Shown here piece after piece: positions 1 to 7,544 of a DNA stretch of 10,691 nt; the first letter of the stretch is position 1, and each line of letters starts with the position of its first letter. The position numbers and the translations under genes are program-made. Location: the NCBI GenBank assembly GCA_041689775.1, contig JBDNFP010000003.1, positions 1 through 10,691 of the forward strand. Direction: 5' to 3'. The notes below the pieces were generated by a model, which saw only the letters and a list, made by a program, of their open reading frames with translations, was not told the origin of the DNA and made no database searches. Source of the stretch: JBDNFP01 sp041689775 (GTDB lineage: Bacteria > Bacteroidota > Bacteroidia > Cytophagales > Spirosomataceae).

Positions 1-19
1 AACAAGAACTTACAACCAT

Positions 20-49
20 AAAAAAATCCCCGCCGATAGGCAGAGATTT
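20..49 (-). terminator. Intrinsic terminator of nrdA
   Basis: Read on the minus strand, an 11-bp stem (plus-strand arms 24-34 and 39-49, four-base loop 35-38, several G:U pairs) runs directly into a run of T, seen as the A tract at 20-26 on the plus strand. It starts about 30 bases after the nrdA stop codon and has the classic layout of a Rho-independent terminator. The G:U pairs are allowed only in the minus-strand transcript, which supports termination in the nrdA direction. Confidence 0.85.
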
Positions 50-78
50 GAATACATCCTACAAACAATGATTCCAAC

Positions 79-2535
79 TTATGATCCGCACGCCTCGCAG
101 CCCTCAGAATCATCCAAAGAACATTGATTATCGGAGCGGTTGTCCCGATCAGATACAGGGGGCTTCGACTGACGCCCCTCCTCCGCGTACTGCGTGTAGT
201 TTAGTTCTTTCTCCGAAACAGTAGCAACCGCTGGCTCGATTTGACGCTCCGCTTGCTTTTGTACAGTAAACTGGACTGGATCCGCCGCAGCTCTGGTACG
301 CAGGTAATACATACCTGTCTTTAACCCTTTCTTCCACGCATAGAAGTGCATAGAAGTCAGCTTAGCGAAGTTTGGCTCCTCCATAAAGATATTAAGCGAC
401 TGCGATTGACAAATGAATGCTCCACGGTCTGCCGACATATCGAGTATCGTCCGTTGTTTAATTTCCCAAGATGTCTTGTACAGATCTTTAATGTTTTGAG
501 GAATTCCAGGTATTGGCTGAATAGAGCCGTTGGCCATCACGAGCTTATTCTTCATGTCTTCGTTCCACAAGTTTAGCTTCACAAGATCTTTCAACAAGTA
601 CTTGTTTACGACGACAAACTCACCAGAAAGTACACGACGTACATATATATTAGATGTGAATGGCTCAAAGCATTCATTATTCCCAAGTATCTGACTAGTT
701 GAAGCAGTAGGCATAGGAGCCAACAACAGTGAGTTACGTACTCCGTACTTTACTACTTGCTTACGTAGCCTCTCCCAATCCCAACGATCAGTAGGCTTTA
801 CGTCCCACATATCAAATTGGAATATGCCCTGTGATATCGGGCTTCCTGCCCAAGTTTCATAAGGCTCTATTTCTTTGGCCAATTCCATCGAGGCTTCCAT
901 CGCACCAAAGTAGATGGTTTCAAACACGTCCTTATTTAGGGCACGAGCTTCTTCTGATTCGAAGGGCATCCGCAGAAGGCACAGTGCATCGGCTAATCCC
1001 TGGATCCCAATTCCGATCGGACGGTGGCGCTTGTTGCTTCGCTCAGCCTCCACGACTGGATAATAATTCAGATCAATAATCTTGTTCAGGTTACGCGTAA
1101 CAACCTTCGTGATTTCATATAGTTTCTGGTGGTCAAAACGAGCAAATCCGTCCTGTCCTTCTTCTACAAACTTAGTAAGAGCAATAGACGCTAGATTACA
1201 CACGGCCACCTCATCGGGAGCCGTGTACTCCATAATCTCAGTACATAGGTTCGATGACTTGATGGTACCCAAGTTCTTCTGATTAGACTTACTATTCGCA
1301 TGATCCTTATACAACATATAAGGAGTACCTGTTTCTATCTGAGATTCCAGAATAGCAAACCACAGATCCTGCGCTTTGATGGTCCTGCGGGCTTTGCCCT
1401 CCAACTCATACTTTTCGTACAGCTTTTCAAAGTCGGCACTGTGAATATCCGAAAGTCCGGGGCACTCGTGGGGACAAAACAATGACCAAGTATCATTAGC
1501 CTCAACCCGCTTCATGAACAGATCCGGAATCCACATTGCATAGAATAGATCGCGCGCGCGCTGTTCTTCTTTGCCATGGTTCTTTTTTAGATCAAGGAAA
1601 TCAAAGATGTCAGCGTGCCATGGCTCAATATAAATAGCAAATGATCCCTTACGCTTTCCACCTCCCTGATCTACGTACCGCGCAGTATCGTTGAAAACAC
1701 GCAGCATCGGTACAATTCCATTGGAGTTACCATTGGTTCCCTTTATATAGGTACCCGTAGCCCGGATATCGTGAATGCTTAGTCCGATACCACCGGCTGA
1801 CTGAGAAATAAGCGCACACTGCTTCAAGGTGTCATAAATACCATCAATGCTGTCTTCCTTCATTGTAAGCAGAAAGCAAGACGACATCTGAGGCTTCGGA
1901 GTACCGGCATTGAACAACGTAGGCGTAGCGTGGGTAAACCACCTTTCCGAGAGCAGATGGTAGGTTTCGATTGCAGAGGTGATATCCTCCTGGTGAATAC
2001 CTACGGCTACCCGCATTAACATGTGCTGAGGACGCTCAGCTATTTTGCCGTCTACCTTCAATAGATATGATTTTTCGAGAGTCTTATAACCAAAATAGTC
2101 ATAGCCATAGTCCCGATCATATATAATGGTAGAATCAAGTAGTGCAGCATTACGACGAATGATATCGTACACCGTCTTAGATAGCAGCGCCGCATTCTCA
2201 CCTGTTTTTGAATCTACATACGTGTAAAGACGCTTCATTGTAGCCGAAAACGACTTCAACGTATTCTTATGAAGATTCGAAGTTGCTACCCGTGCCGCTA
2301 GAATTGCGTAGTCAGGGTGCTTGGTAGTCATTGAAGCGGCAGTTTCGGCAGCAAGGCTATCAAGCTCGGCCGTTGTGACACCATCATAAATACCCGATAC
2401 GACTTTTTTAGCCACCTCGATGGGCTGAATGTAGTTGGCATCGAGACCGTAGCAGAGCTTTTCAATGCGTGCCGTGATTTTATCGAATTTCACAGACTCT
2501 CTTCGACCGTCGCGTTTGATTACATACATTGGCAT
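79..2535 (-). CDS. nrdA: Ribonucleoside-diphosphate reductase, class I large (alpha) subunit
   Basis: Reduces ribonucleoside diphosphates to deoxyribonucleotides in the cytoplasm, working with a radical-generating small subunit (NrdB) that is not in this window. The 818-residue protein starts with an ATP-cone allosteric domain (about 3-95, with VIKRDGRRE). The ten-stranded barrel follows. C220 (in SSCFL) and C446 (in VAVCNLAS) match the active-site redox pair. N429, C431 and E433 (SSNLCTE) match the catalytic triad with the thiyl cysteine. PMPTAST is at 607-613, and the radical-transfer tyrosine pair is Y743-Y744 (GMYYLRT). The tail ends in C813-x-x-C816, the shuttle that accepts electrons from thioredoxin or glutaredoxin. 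Length and motifs are complete, so it should be active. A second Met at residue 3 is an equally possible start. The gene stands alone, with its own terminator. I see no convincing NrdR box or promoter upstream. Confidence 0.97.
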   Translation of the reverse strand: MPMYVIKRDGRRESVKFDKITARIEKLCYGLDANYIQPIEVAKKVVSGIYDGVTTAELDSLAAETAASMTTKHPDYAILAARVATSNLHKNTLKSFSATMKRLYTYVDSKTGENAALLSKTVYDIIRRNAALLDSTIIYDRDYGYDYFGYKTLEKSYLLKVDGKIAERPQHMLMRVAVGIHQEDITSAIETYHLLSERWFTHATPTLFNAGTPKPQMSSCFLLTMKEDSIDGIYDTLKQCALISQSAGGIGLSIHDIRATGTYIKGTNGNSNGIVPMLRVFNDTARYVDQGGGKRKGSFAIYIEPWHADIFDFLDLKKNHGKEEQRARDLFYAMWIPDLFMKRVEANDTWSLFCPHECPGLSDIHSADFEKLYEKYELEGKARRTIKAQDLWFAILESQIETGTPYMLYKDHANSKSNQKNLGTIKSSNLCTEIMEYTAPDEVAVCNLASIALTKFVEEGQDGFARFDHQKLYEITKVVTRNLNKIIDLNYYPVVEAERSNKRHRPIGIGIQGLADALCLLRMPFESEEARALNKDVFETIYFGAMEASMELAKEIEPYETWAGSPISQGIFQFDMWDVKPTDRWDWERLRKQVVKYGVRNSLLLAPMPTASTSQILGNNECFEPFTSNIYVRRVLSGEFVVVNKYLLKDLVKLNLWNEDMKNKLVMANGSIQPIPGIPQNIKDLYKTSWEIKQRTILDMSADRGAFICQSQSLNIFMEEPNFAKLTSMHFYAWKKGLKTGMYYLRTRAAADPVQFTVQKQAERQIEPAVATVSEKELNYTQYAEEGRQSKPPVSDRDNRSDNQCSLDDSEGCEACGS

Positions 2536-2808
2536 TGGGATGCTGGTTTATCAGTAATGATTTGAAATTGAGACTTGTTAACTAGGTAATCAGAGCGATA
2601 ATTTTCGCTAAAAATTTCTTGAAATAACAGCTTTTGGCTGACAAAAACAACCGGCTATTAATGGGGAGTTTTGGAACACTTTGAAAAATCTAAATACTTC
2701 TTGATGTTAAGGGAATGTTAAGGTTCTTATTCCAAGTACGTTACCTAAAAATGTCAGATTTGGATGCTACCAAAATAATACCAAAAATATCTTTTAGGGT
2801 TAACAATA

Positions 2809-2839
2809 TTTGTAGAAAACTAGTAATCAGTTAGTTATA
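2809..2839 (+). promoter_or_regulatory. Possible Bacteroidota-type promoter upstream of the rpmE2 leader
   Basis: TTTG at 2809-2812 is followed after exactly 19 bases by TAGTTATA at 2832-2839. This fits the Bacteroidota pattern TTTG / TAnnTTTG with two mismatches in the -7 element. Transcription would begin near 2846, just ahead of the paired element at 2874-2966. A second weak candidate closer to rpmE2 is GTTG at 3096-3099 with TATTTTTA at 3121-3128 (spacer 21). Neither is strong enough to decide which one serves rpmE2. Confidence 0.3.
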
Positions 2840-2873
2840 TATAAAGATGGTTACAGTTAAGGAAAATCTAGTA

Positions 2874-2966
2874 CAGTCACATAACGCAGGGTTCCGGGTT
2901 TAGTTCCGATTAATTAAAGCGTAATGCGAAGGCTTTCGTGCGAACCCGATCAGGTACACACGACTG
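2874..2966 (+). ncRNA. Candidate structured RNA element, unclassified
   Basis: Nested complementary segments suggest a folded RNA. CAGTC at 2874-2878 can pair with GACTG at 2962-2966, enclosing GGGTTC at 2889-2894 with GAACCC at 2942-2947. Inside that is a small hairpin, CGAA-GGCT-TTCG, around 2927-2938. The element is more GC-rich than its flanks. I do not recognise a known riboswitch: the conserved cores of the cobalamin, TPP and SAM classes are absent. Ribosomal protein L31 leaders that control their own gene are known in several phyla, so a leader role for rpmE2 is conceivable. An independent small RNA, or chance pairing, is also possible. Confidence 0.3.
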
Positions 2967-3000
2967 ATTTAGCCAAAAAATTGAGGAGGAAGTTTTTCTA

Positions 3001-3054
3001 ATGAATACTTATTATGCCGCACATCAGCAAAGTATCGTATTTTATTCACCTTAA
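3001..3054 (+). CDS. Possible 17-codon leader peptide with strong Shine-Dalgarno
   Basis: An ATG at 3001 opens a short frame encoding MNTYYAAHQQSIVFYSP and stopping at TAA 3052-3054. Ten bases ahead is GAGGAGGA (2983-2990), a near-perfect anti-16S match. That is conspicuous here because most genes in this window lack a clear Shine-Dalgarno. The ORF lies 120 bases upstream of rpmE2 and downstream of the paired element at 2874-2966, the usual position for a translated leader. The peptide has no known motif and no run of one amino acid that would suggest classical attenuation. It may not be translated; a purine-rich stretch can occur by chance. Confidence 0.3.
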   Translation: MNTYYAAHQQSIVFYSP

Positions 3055-3174
3055 AAAAATAGATCATGGTCTTCTATAAAAAATAATGAGGATATGTTGC
3101 TAGATTTAGAATTAAGTCCGTATTTTTACAGTCATTTTCGAAAAACGTAAACAACACATTAACAATATATAACG

Positions 3175-3420
3175 ATGAGAAAAGACATTCATCCTAATTA
3201 CAGAGATGTAGTATTTTGGGACCTTTCAAGCGATCATAAATTCGTAACTCGTTCAACTATCCAAACCACCGAGACAATCGAGTGGGAAGATGGTAAGGAA
3301 TATCCTGTGTACAAGGTCGAAGTTTCTTCTATGTCACACCCCTTCTATACTGGTAAGAATGTACTTCTCGATACGGCTGGACGTGTTGACAAGTTCATGA
3401 AGCGTTACGGAAAGAAATAA
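3175..3420 (+). CDS. rpmE2: 50S ribosomal protein L31, type B
   Basis: Component of the large ribosomal subunit that helps bridge the 50S and 30S subunits. The 81-residue protein begins MRKDIHPNYRDVVF and has the family blocks DLSSDHKFVTRST, YPVYKVEVSS, SHPFYTGKN and DTAGRVDKFMKRYG. It contains no cysteine at all, so it lacks the zinc-binding Cys residues of type A L31. This makes it the zinc-independent (C-minus) form of about 80-90 residues that Bacteroidota commonly use. The start is fixed by the conserved N-terminus. It is a single gene with an unusually long upstream region and a strong terminator downstream. In other phyla this form is induced by Zur under zinc shortage; I see no Zur box here. 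Confidence 0.97.
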   Translation: MRKDIHPNYRDVVFWDLSSDHKFVTRSTIQTTETIEWEDGKEYPVYKVEVSSMSHPFYTGKNVLLDTAGRVDKFMKRYGKK

Positions 3421-3425
3421 TTGAA

Positions 3426-3501
3426 TCTGCGCCTCGCGCAGACTCAGAATTACAAAGGCAGTCTCTTGCTTCTAACAGCGGAGAGACTGCCTTATTATTT
3501 T
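3426..3501 (+). terminator. Tandem hairpins / intrinsic terminator after rpmE2
   Basis: Two hairpins follow the rpmE2 stop codon. The first, a 7-bp GC-rich stem (3426-3432 with 3436-3442, three-base loop), begins five bases after the stop. The second has a perfect 12-bp stem (3455-3466 with 3482-3493) and a 15-base loop, followed by ATTATTTT at 3494-3501. The second hairpin with its T-rich tail is the likely terminator; the first may stabilise the mRNA 3' end. Confidence 0.85.
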
Positions 3502-3550
3502 GCCTGCGTCAATAAAATAGCCGAAATTTGATCGAATCATTATTTAGAAT

Positions 3551-4762
3551 ATGACTTCTGTAATTTTATTCGACGAATCCACTGTCCGCACACAACTATT
3601 ACCTTTTACTTTCACTCGCCCGGTGTCCGGCATCCGGTGTGGAATCATGACGCTGGCGGAGAAGTGGAGCACTTGGCTAGCTACCCAACCCTCTTTTCTT
3701 ACGGAATTGTACTTAAAGACTCAGTATCCCTTTGTGAAGGGTAATGAGTACCTATATATCAATGGGAGCATCTGCCCTGATCATGAGCTATGTGATACCA
3801 TCCATACCCTCCCTAACCATAGTATACTTCGCAACGCAAAGACAAATGCTTTGTTGGCGGCAAAAACTACCTCCGAGGAATGGGATCCTGCTCAACCTGA
3901 CGAGTCATTAAAAGTATACTTGTACGAGAAAAACTACGTTGCTATTGAGCACCTTTGGGATATTTACTTGCAAAACGGGGCACAGATCATTGCTGACTTC
4001 GAAGTACTCACGGCGGGTAGAACCTCTGCTCTAATCACTGATCCTTATACAAGATGTTATGCTCCTGATACTATTTTTATAGAAGAAGGAGTCACCATCA
4101 AATCGGCTATTCTGAATGCTGAAGGTGGTCCCATCTATATAGGAAAAGAAGCCACTATCAGTGAAGGTGCCATTATTCAGGGGCCTTTTGCCATGGGTGA
4201 GCGAGCGGTAATCGGGCAAGGTGCCAAGATCAGGCCCAATACTACCATAGGACCCTACTCCAAAGTAGGCGGAGAAGTAAATAATTGCGTACTATTTGAG
4301 TATAGCAACAAAGCCCACGATGGCTATCTGGGTAACTCCGTTTTGGGCGAGTGGTGTAATCTGGGAGCAAACACCAACAACTCCAACCTGAAAAACGATT
4401 ATTCGAGCGTGAAGCTTTTCAATTACTCTACGCAGTCATTGACTGAAACCGGGCAGCTTTTTTGCGGACTCTTCATGGGCGATTATACCAAGGCAGGAAT
4501 CAGTACGATGTTTAACACCGGTACGGTGGTAGGAGTAAACGTGAATGTATTCGGAGCGGGATTTCAGCCCAAACATATTCCTTCGTTTTCGTGGGGAGGG
4601 CAAGCCGAAGGATTTACTACCTACCGCTTCGAGAAAGCAATTTCAGTTATCAAAGAGACCATCCGTCGTCGTGAATTTGATCTGAACGAAGACCAACAGA
4701 AGATGCTTCGTTCGGTGTTTGAACAAACAAGGCTATTTCGTACTGATGCCTCTTCTAACTAG
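3551..4762 (+). CDS. glmU: Bacteroidota-type GlmU: sugar-phosphate nucleotidylyltransferase / left-handed beta-helix acyltransferase
   Basis: Predicted to make UDP-N-acetylglucosamine, the precursor of peptidoglycan and lipopolysaccharide, by acetylating glucosamine-1-phosphate and transferring UMP. The 403-residue protein resembles the short Bacteroidota GlmU variant rather than the 450-residue classical enzyme. Its N-terminal part (1-150) has the signature RPVSGIRCGIMTLAEKW at 23-39. This replaces the usual nucleotidyltransferase LAAGxGTRM loop, so the active site is unconventional. Residues 171-340 form a left-handed beta-helix of hexapeptide repeats. NKAHDGYLGNSVLGEWCNLGA contains H256, which aligns with the catalytic histidine of GlmU acetyltransferase. 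It is the first gene of a group with holB 41 bases downstream. The acetyltransferase call is firmer than the sugar specificity; other sugar substrates are possible. Confidence 0.85.
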   Translation: MTSVILFDESTVRTQLLPFTFTRPVSGIRCGIMTLAEKWSTWLATQPSFLTELYLKTQYPFVKGNEYLYINGSICPDHELCDTIHTLPNHSILRNAKTNALLAAKTTSEEWDPAQPDESLKVYLYEKNYVAIEHLWDIYLQNGAQIIADFEVLTAGRTSALITDPYTRCYAPDTIFIEEGVTIKSAILNAEGGPIYIGKEATISEGAIIQGPFAMGERAVIGQGAKIRPNTTIGPYSKVGGEVNNCVLFEYSNKAHDGYLGNSVLGEWCNLGANTNNSNLKNDYSSVKLFNYSTQSLTETGQLFCGLFMGDYTKAGISTMFNTGTVVGVNVNVFGAGFQPKHIPSFSWGGQAEGFTTYRFEKAISVIKETIRRREFDLNEDQQKMLRSVFEQTRLFRTDASSN

Positions 4763-4803
4763 AAAAATTCCAGCATTCTGTTCTACCTGACAACCCAACT
4801 ACC

Positions 4804-5931
4804 GTGCTTTTTAACGATATACCCGGTTTAGAAGAAGTTAAGACAACGCTCCGCCGTTCGGTTCAACAGAACCACGTCGCACATGCGCTACTTTTTGACG
4901 GGAATAGTGGTGGGGGCGGACTGTCGCTAGCGCTAGCGTTTGCTACGTATGTAAACTGTGAAAATCAGCAAGCACTCGATTCTTGTGGTAGCTGTGCTTC
5001 GTGCACCAAGATGAACAAGTTGATTCATCCGGATTTGCACTCAATATTTCCGCTCCCCAGAGCACCCAAAGACAGCGAAGACCTGATGGGGGAGCTTACC
5101 CCCCAATGGCGCACGTTTATTCAGCAAAGTCCGTTCAGAGTATTACAGGAGTGGCTGGCCCATATCAACGCTACCCAAAACCAGCAGGGTATTATTCCTA
5201 TCAAAGAAGCACGAGGTATTATTGGCAAACTATCGCTAAAATCCTTCGAAGCCGAATACAAGGTTATGGTAGTGTGGCAGCCCGAGCTACTCAATTTACA
5301 GGCCGCTAATGCACTACTTAAAATTCTGGAAGAGCCGCCCAAAAAGACTTTATTCCTATTAGTGACCGAGCAATCGGATCGCCTGCTGACTACCATACTT
5401 TCCCGCGTACAGCGAATTATTATCCCTACGTTCACCGATGAGGATGTGCGTAATTATTTACAAGAACATCACAATGCAGACGAAACCCGAGCCAAACAGA
5501 TCGCCTACCTTTGTGACGGCAATCTCTCGGAAGCCCGGCAACTGATGCTCGAAAATGTGGATGAACGCCCAGCCTGGTTTGCCGAATGGATGCGGCTTTG
5601 CTATAAGCAGGATCTGATTCAGTTGGTAAAACTGGCAGACTCGTTTGATACGATGAGTAAAGAAAAACAGAAAGGGCTGTTTGATTACTCCCTCCGGCTG
5701 TTTCGGGATATGCTTGTGTTTACTCAGGGTGCAGGTGAACTATTACGCGTACCCGATGAAGAGCTTAATTTTGTGCAGAACTTTTCGAAGGCCGTGCCGC
5801 TTAGTTCATTGGAACAGATGGTTATTGAACTAAACGAAGCCTACTTTCATACCGAACGAAATGTAAGAGCCAAAATGGTATTTCTGGATCTATCCCTTAC
5901 CATGGCTCAGTTATTCCAACGATCCCGATGA
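4804..5931 (+). CDS. holB: DNA polymerase III delta' subunit (clamp-loader ATPase-like)
   Basis: Stator subunit of the clamp loader that opens the beta sliding clamp for the replicative polymerase. The 375-residue protein has the AAA+ fold: IPGLEEVKTTLRRSV and HVAHALLF at the N-terminus, a zinc-binding cluster C52, C61, C64, C67, and LQAANALLKILEEPP at 165-179. The last is the most recognisable delta'/DnaX segment. Both nucleotide-binding motifs are decayed. The Walker A position reads GNSGGGGLS (33-41), without the invariant lysine, and the Walker B position reads VMVVWQPE (154-161), without the acidic pair. It should therefore not hydrolyse ATP, as expected for delta' and unlike DnaX. The SR arginine is kept in ILSRVQR (199-204). 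GTG at 4804 is chosen as start because the conserved MLFNDIPG follows at once. It overlaps rimB by four bases (ATGA), which points to coupled translation. Confidence 0.92.
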   Translation: MLFNDIPGLEEVKTTLRRSVQQNHVAHALLFDGNSGGGGLSLALAFATYVNCENQQALDSCGSCASCTKMNKLIHPDLHSIFPLPRAPKDSEDLMGELTPQWRTFIQQSPFRVLQEWLAHINATQNQQGIIPIKEARGIIGKLSLKSFEAEYKVMVVWQPELLNLQAANALLKILEEPPKKTLFLLVTEQSDRLLTTILSRVQRIIIPTFTDEDVRNYLQEHHNADETRAKQIAYLCDGNLSEARQLMLENVDERPAWFAEWMRLCYKQDLIQLVKLADSFDTMSKEKQKGLFDYSLRLFRDMLVFTQGAGELLRVPDEELNFVQNFSKAVPLSSLEQMVIELNEAYFHTERNVRAKMVFLDLSLTMAQLFQRSR

Positions 5932-6356
5932 AAAAAATACCTACGCAGGCACCCCGAGAGAAGAAAATCATTGGCGCCACCCAAACTGTATCCTTCCCAG
6001 AATTGGACTGGAACGAGGTAGCAGCCCGGGTAGATACCGGAGCGGCTACGTCTTCGATTCACTGTTCGCGAGTCAAGGTAATAGAGAAAGACGGACAACC
6101 ACAACTCAGCTTTTTTCTGGATGTAAAAAAAGGGGCACCCCGACAAGCATTCTCCGTAGCTAGCTTTGAAGAAAGGATTATTAAAAATTCATTTGGTCAG
6201 CGAGAGAAGCGGTATGTCATTAAGACAGCTATCGTGGTAGCCGGGCGAAAAATCCGAACCAAGTTTTCCCTGGCCGACCGCCGACAAATGAGCTACCCGG
6301 TACTTCTGGGCCGTAGGCTTTTAAAAGGTCGCTTTGTTGTTGATGTAGCACAATAA
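5928..6356 (+). CDS. rimB: RimB-like retropepsin-fold protease (annotated as RimK-linked ATP-dependent zinc protease family)
   Basis: The 142-residue protein belongs to the COG4067/PF05618 family usually found next to rimK. Its key feature is ARVDTGAATSSIH at 33-45. The D36-T-G-A motif is the aspartic-protease signature of retropepsins, so the family's old 'zinc protease' name is probably misleading. Further family blocks are KNSFGQREKRYVIKT (86-100) and SLADRRQMSYPVLLGRRLL (114-132), the second typical of the strand near the dimer interface. There is no signal peptide, so it should act in the cytoplasm. Known homologues work with RimK in modifying ribosomal protein S6. Here it is translationally coupled to holB by an ATGA overlap, and rimK follows 255 bases downstream on the same strand. 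Removal of S6 glutamate tails is the likely role, inferred from family and context. Confidence 0.87.
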   Translation: MKKIPTQAPREKKIIGATQTVSFPELDWNEVAARVDTGAATSSIHCSRVKVIEKDGQPQLSFFLDVKKGAPRQAFSVASFEERIIKNSFGQREKRYVIKTAIVVAGRKIRTKFSLADRRQMSYPVLLGRRLLKGRFVVDVAQ

Positions 6357-6396
6357 TTACTACTCATGGCTGGAAAAATCCCGCCATGAGTAGTAA
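6357..6396 (+). terminator. Perfect 14-bp hairpin after rimB, probable terminator
   Basis: The arms 6357-6370 and 6383-6396 are perfectly complementary over 14 bp, with a 12-base loop. The stem begins at the base after the rimB stop. A run of seven T (6416-6422) follows, but only about 20 bases after the stem, so this is not a textbook Rho-independent terminator. It may still end the glmU-holB-rimB transcript, or protect its 3' end, ahead of the promoter for rimK. Confidence 0.6.
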
Positions 6397-6453
6397 GTAG
6401 TAGTTAGCCACTAGCTTTTTTTATCGCTGATTATTAAATAATTATACAAATTA

Positions 6454-6483
6454 TTTGTGAGTATTTGATACAAACTAATTTTG
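6454..6483 (+). promoter_or_regulatory. Bacteroidota-type promoter for rimK-hemC
   Basis: TTTG at 6454-6457 and TAATTTTG at 6476-6483 match both elements of the Bacteroidota sigma-ABfr consensus (TTTG / TAnnTTTG) with no mismatch, separated by 18 bases. The site lies in AT-rich DNA between the hairpin after rimB and the start of rimK. Transcription should start near 6490, leaving a 5' leader of about 120 bases. This is the best promoter match I found in the window. Confidence 0.65.
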
Positions 6484-6578
6484 CACAATTACATATTACA
6501 GTACAACAAATTTAACTTACAGTGAGCCTTCCCTAAACCAAGATGGTTTTGTCCCAAGGCTTTCAATATTTTAACCAC

Positions 6579-6597
6579 TCCCCCGGGGGACGGGGGG
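6579..6597 (+). repeat. GC-only palindrome and G6 tract in the rimK leader
   Basis: A perfect 12-bp palindrome (5 C then 5 G, flanked by T and A, 6579-6590) is followed by a run of six G at 6592-6597. The start codon of rimK is at 6612. This extreme GC block sits in otherwise AT-rich leader DNA. It could act as a structured or G-rich translational control element, or simply as a poor Shine-Dalgarno substitute. Confidence 0.6.
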
Positions 6598-6611
6598 TAC
6601 TATCAATTTTT

Positions 6612-7511
6612 ATGAAAATCGCCGTTTTATCCACTGACCCCAAACTATATTCAACCAGGCGTTTGGTGGAGGCTATCACACAAAAGGGGCACGAGGCCGT
6701 GGTTATTGATCATGTCAAGTGCTTTTTGATGATTGAAGGAGAACCCACCATTCTCTACAAAGGAGAGGCCATCGAGGGAATCGACGCAATCATCCCCCGC
6801 ATCGGTACTTCCGTAACAGCTTTTGGTTGTTCGGTAGTGCGCCAATTTGAGCTAATGAAGGTATTTACAACCGTAAAGTCGCAGGCCATTAGTCGGTCTC
6901 GAGATAAACTACGAAGCATGCAGATTCTGGCTAAGGCGGGAGTGCAAATACCAAAAACCGTTTTTGCCAAGAATCCATCCCAGGTCAATGAGTTGATCAA
7001 AATCGTGGGTGGACCTCCCGTAATCATCAAACTATTGGAGGGTACGCAAGGAGTTGGAGTGGTACTAGCCGAGTCTTCCAAAGCCGCTAAGTCAACTATT
7101 GAAGCGTTTTTTGGGCTTAAAGCTAATTTTCTGATTCAGGAATTTATCGCTGAGTCAAAGGGAGCTGACATCCGAGCTTTTGTAGTTGGTAATAAGGTGG
7201 TAGCCGCCATGCGCCGCCAAGGTACCGAAGGTGACTTCCGTTCTAACCTCCACCGCGGAGGAGTCGGAGAATCTATTACGTTGTCCCCGGAGGAAGAACA
7301 CGCCGCTCTGATGGCTGCCAAAGCACTTGGCGTGAAGGTAGCCGGAGTTGATATGCTCCAATCACAGCGAGGGCCTTTGGTCATGGAAGTTAACTCTTCA
7401 CCGGGTTTACAAGGTATTGAAAAAACCACCGGAGTAGACGTAGCGTCCTTTATTATTTCGTACATAGAGGAAAAAATAAAGGCCGACGAAGGAGATACTG
7501 TTGGCGTGTAA
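6612..7511 (+). CDS. rimK: Ribosomal protein S6--L-glutamate ligase (ATP-grasp)
   Basis: Adds glutamate residues to the C-terminus of ribosomal protein S6 using ATP; some homologues also make free poly-alpha-glutamate. With the start used here the protein is 299 residues, as in the E. coli enzyme, and opens MKIAVLSTDPKLYSTRRL. An upstream in-frame ATG at 6543 would add 23 residues unlike the family, so it is rejected. Motifs: IPRIGTSVTAFG (61-72), SRSRDKLRSMQILAKAG (94-110), the ATP-binding loop LLEGTQGVGVVLAE (141-154), GDFRSNLHRGG (207-217), and the metal-binding residues D247, E259 and N261 within AGVDM and GPLVMEVNSSPG. GIEKTTG at 268-274 is also a RimK signature. All catalytic positions look intact. 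hemC follows after 33 bases, probably in the same transcript. The nearby RimB-like gene suggests a joint S6-modification module. Confidence 0.95.
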   Translation: MKIAVLSTDPKLYSTRRLVEAITQKGHEAVVIDHVKCFLMIEGEPTILYKGEAIEGIDAIIPRIGTSVTAFGCSVVRQFELMKVFTTVKSQAISRSRDKLRSMQILAKAGVQIPKTVFAKNPSQVNELIKIVGGPPVIIKLLEGTQGVGVVLAESSKAAKSTIEAFFGLKANFLIQEFIAESKGADIRAFVVGNKVVAAMRRQGTEGDFRSNLHRGGVGESITLSPEEEHAALMAAKALGVKVAGVDMLQSQRGPLVMEVNSSPGLQGIEKTTGVDVASFIISYIEEKIKADEGDTVGV

Positions 7512-7544
7512 TTTAAAGAAGTAAGTACTAAATACCAGATAATA

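Larger units (their letters stand above)
2536..3174. other. Long intergenic region between divergent nrdA and rpmE2
   Basis: This AT-rich 639-base gap must carry the promoters of both divergent genes. I see three things in it: an interrupted palindrome AGCGA-N6-TCGCT at 2594-2609, about 75 bases upstream of nrdA, which could be an operator; a potential structured element at 2874-2966; and a 17-codon ORF at 3001-3054. The last two are listed separately. No protein-coding remnant was recognised on either strand. Confidence 0.6.

Noticed and set aside
2881..2966. Known riboswitch (cobalamin, TPP or SAM) near rpmE2 and nrdA.
   Set aside because: The conserved core sequences of those classes are absent; only generic nested pairing is visible, so it is listed as unclassified.
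6543..6611. N-terminal extension of RimK from the ATG at 6543.
   Set aside because: The 23 extra residues (rich in G, S and F) do not fit the family, whose members begin at the MKIAVLS-type residue encoded at 6612.
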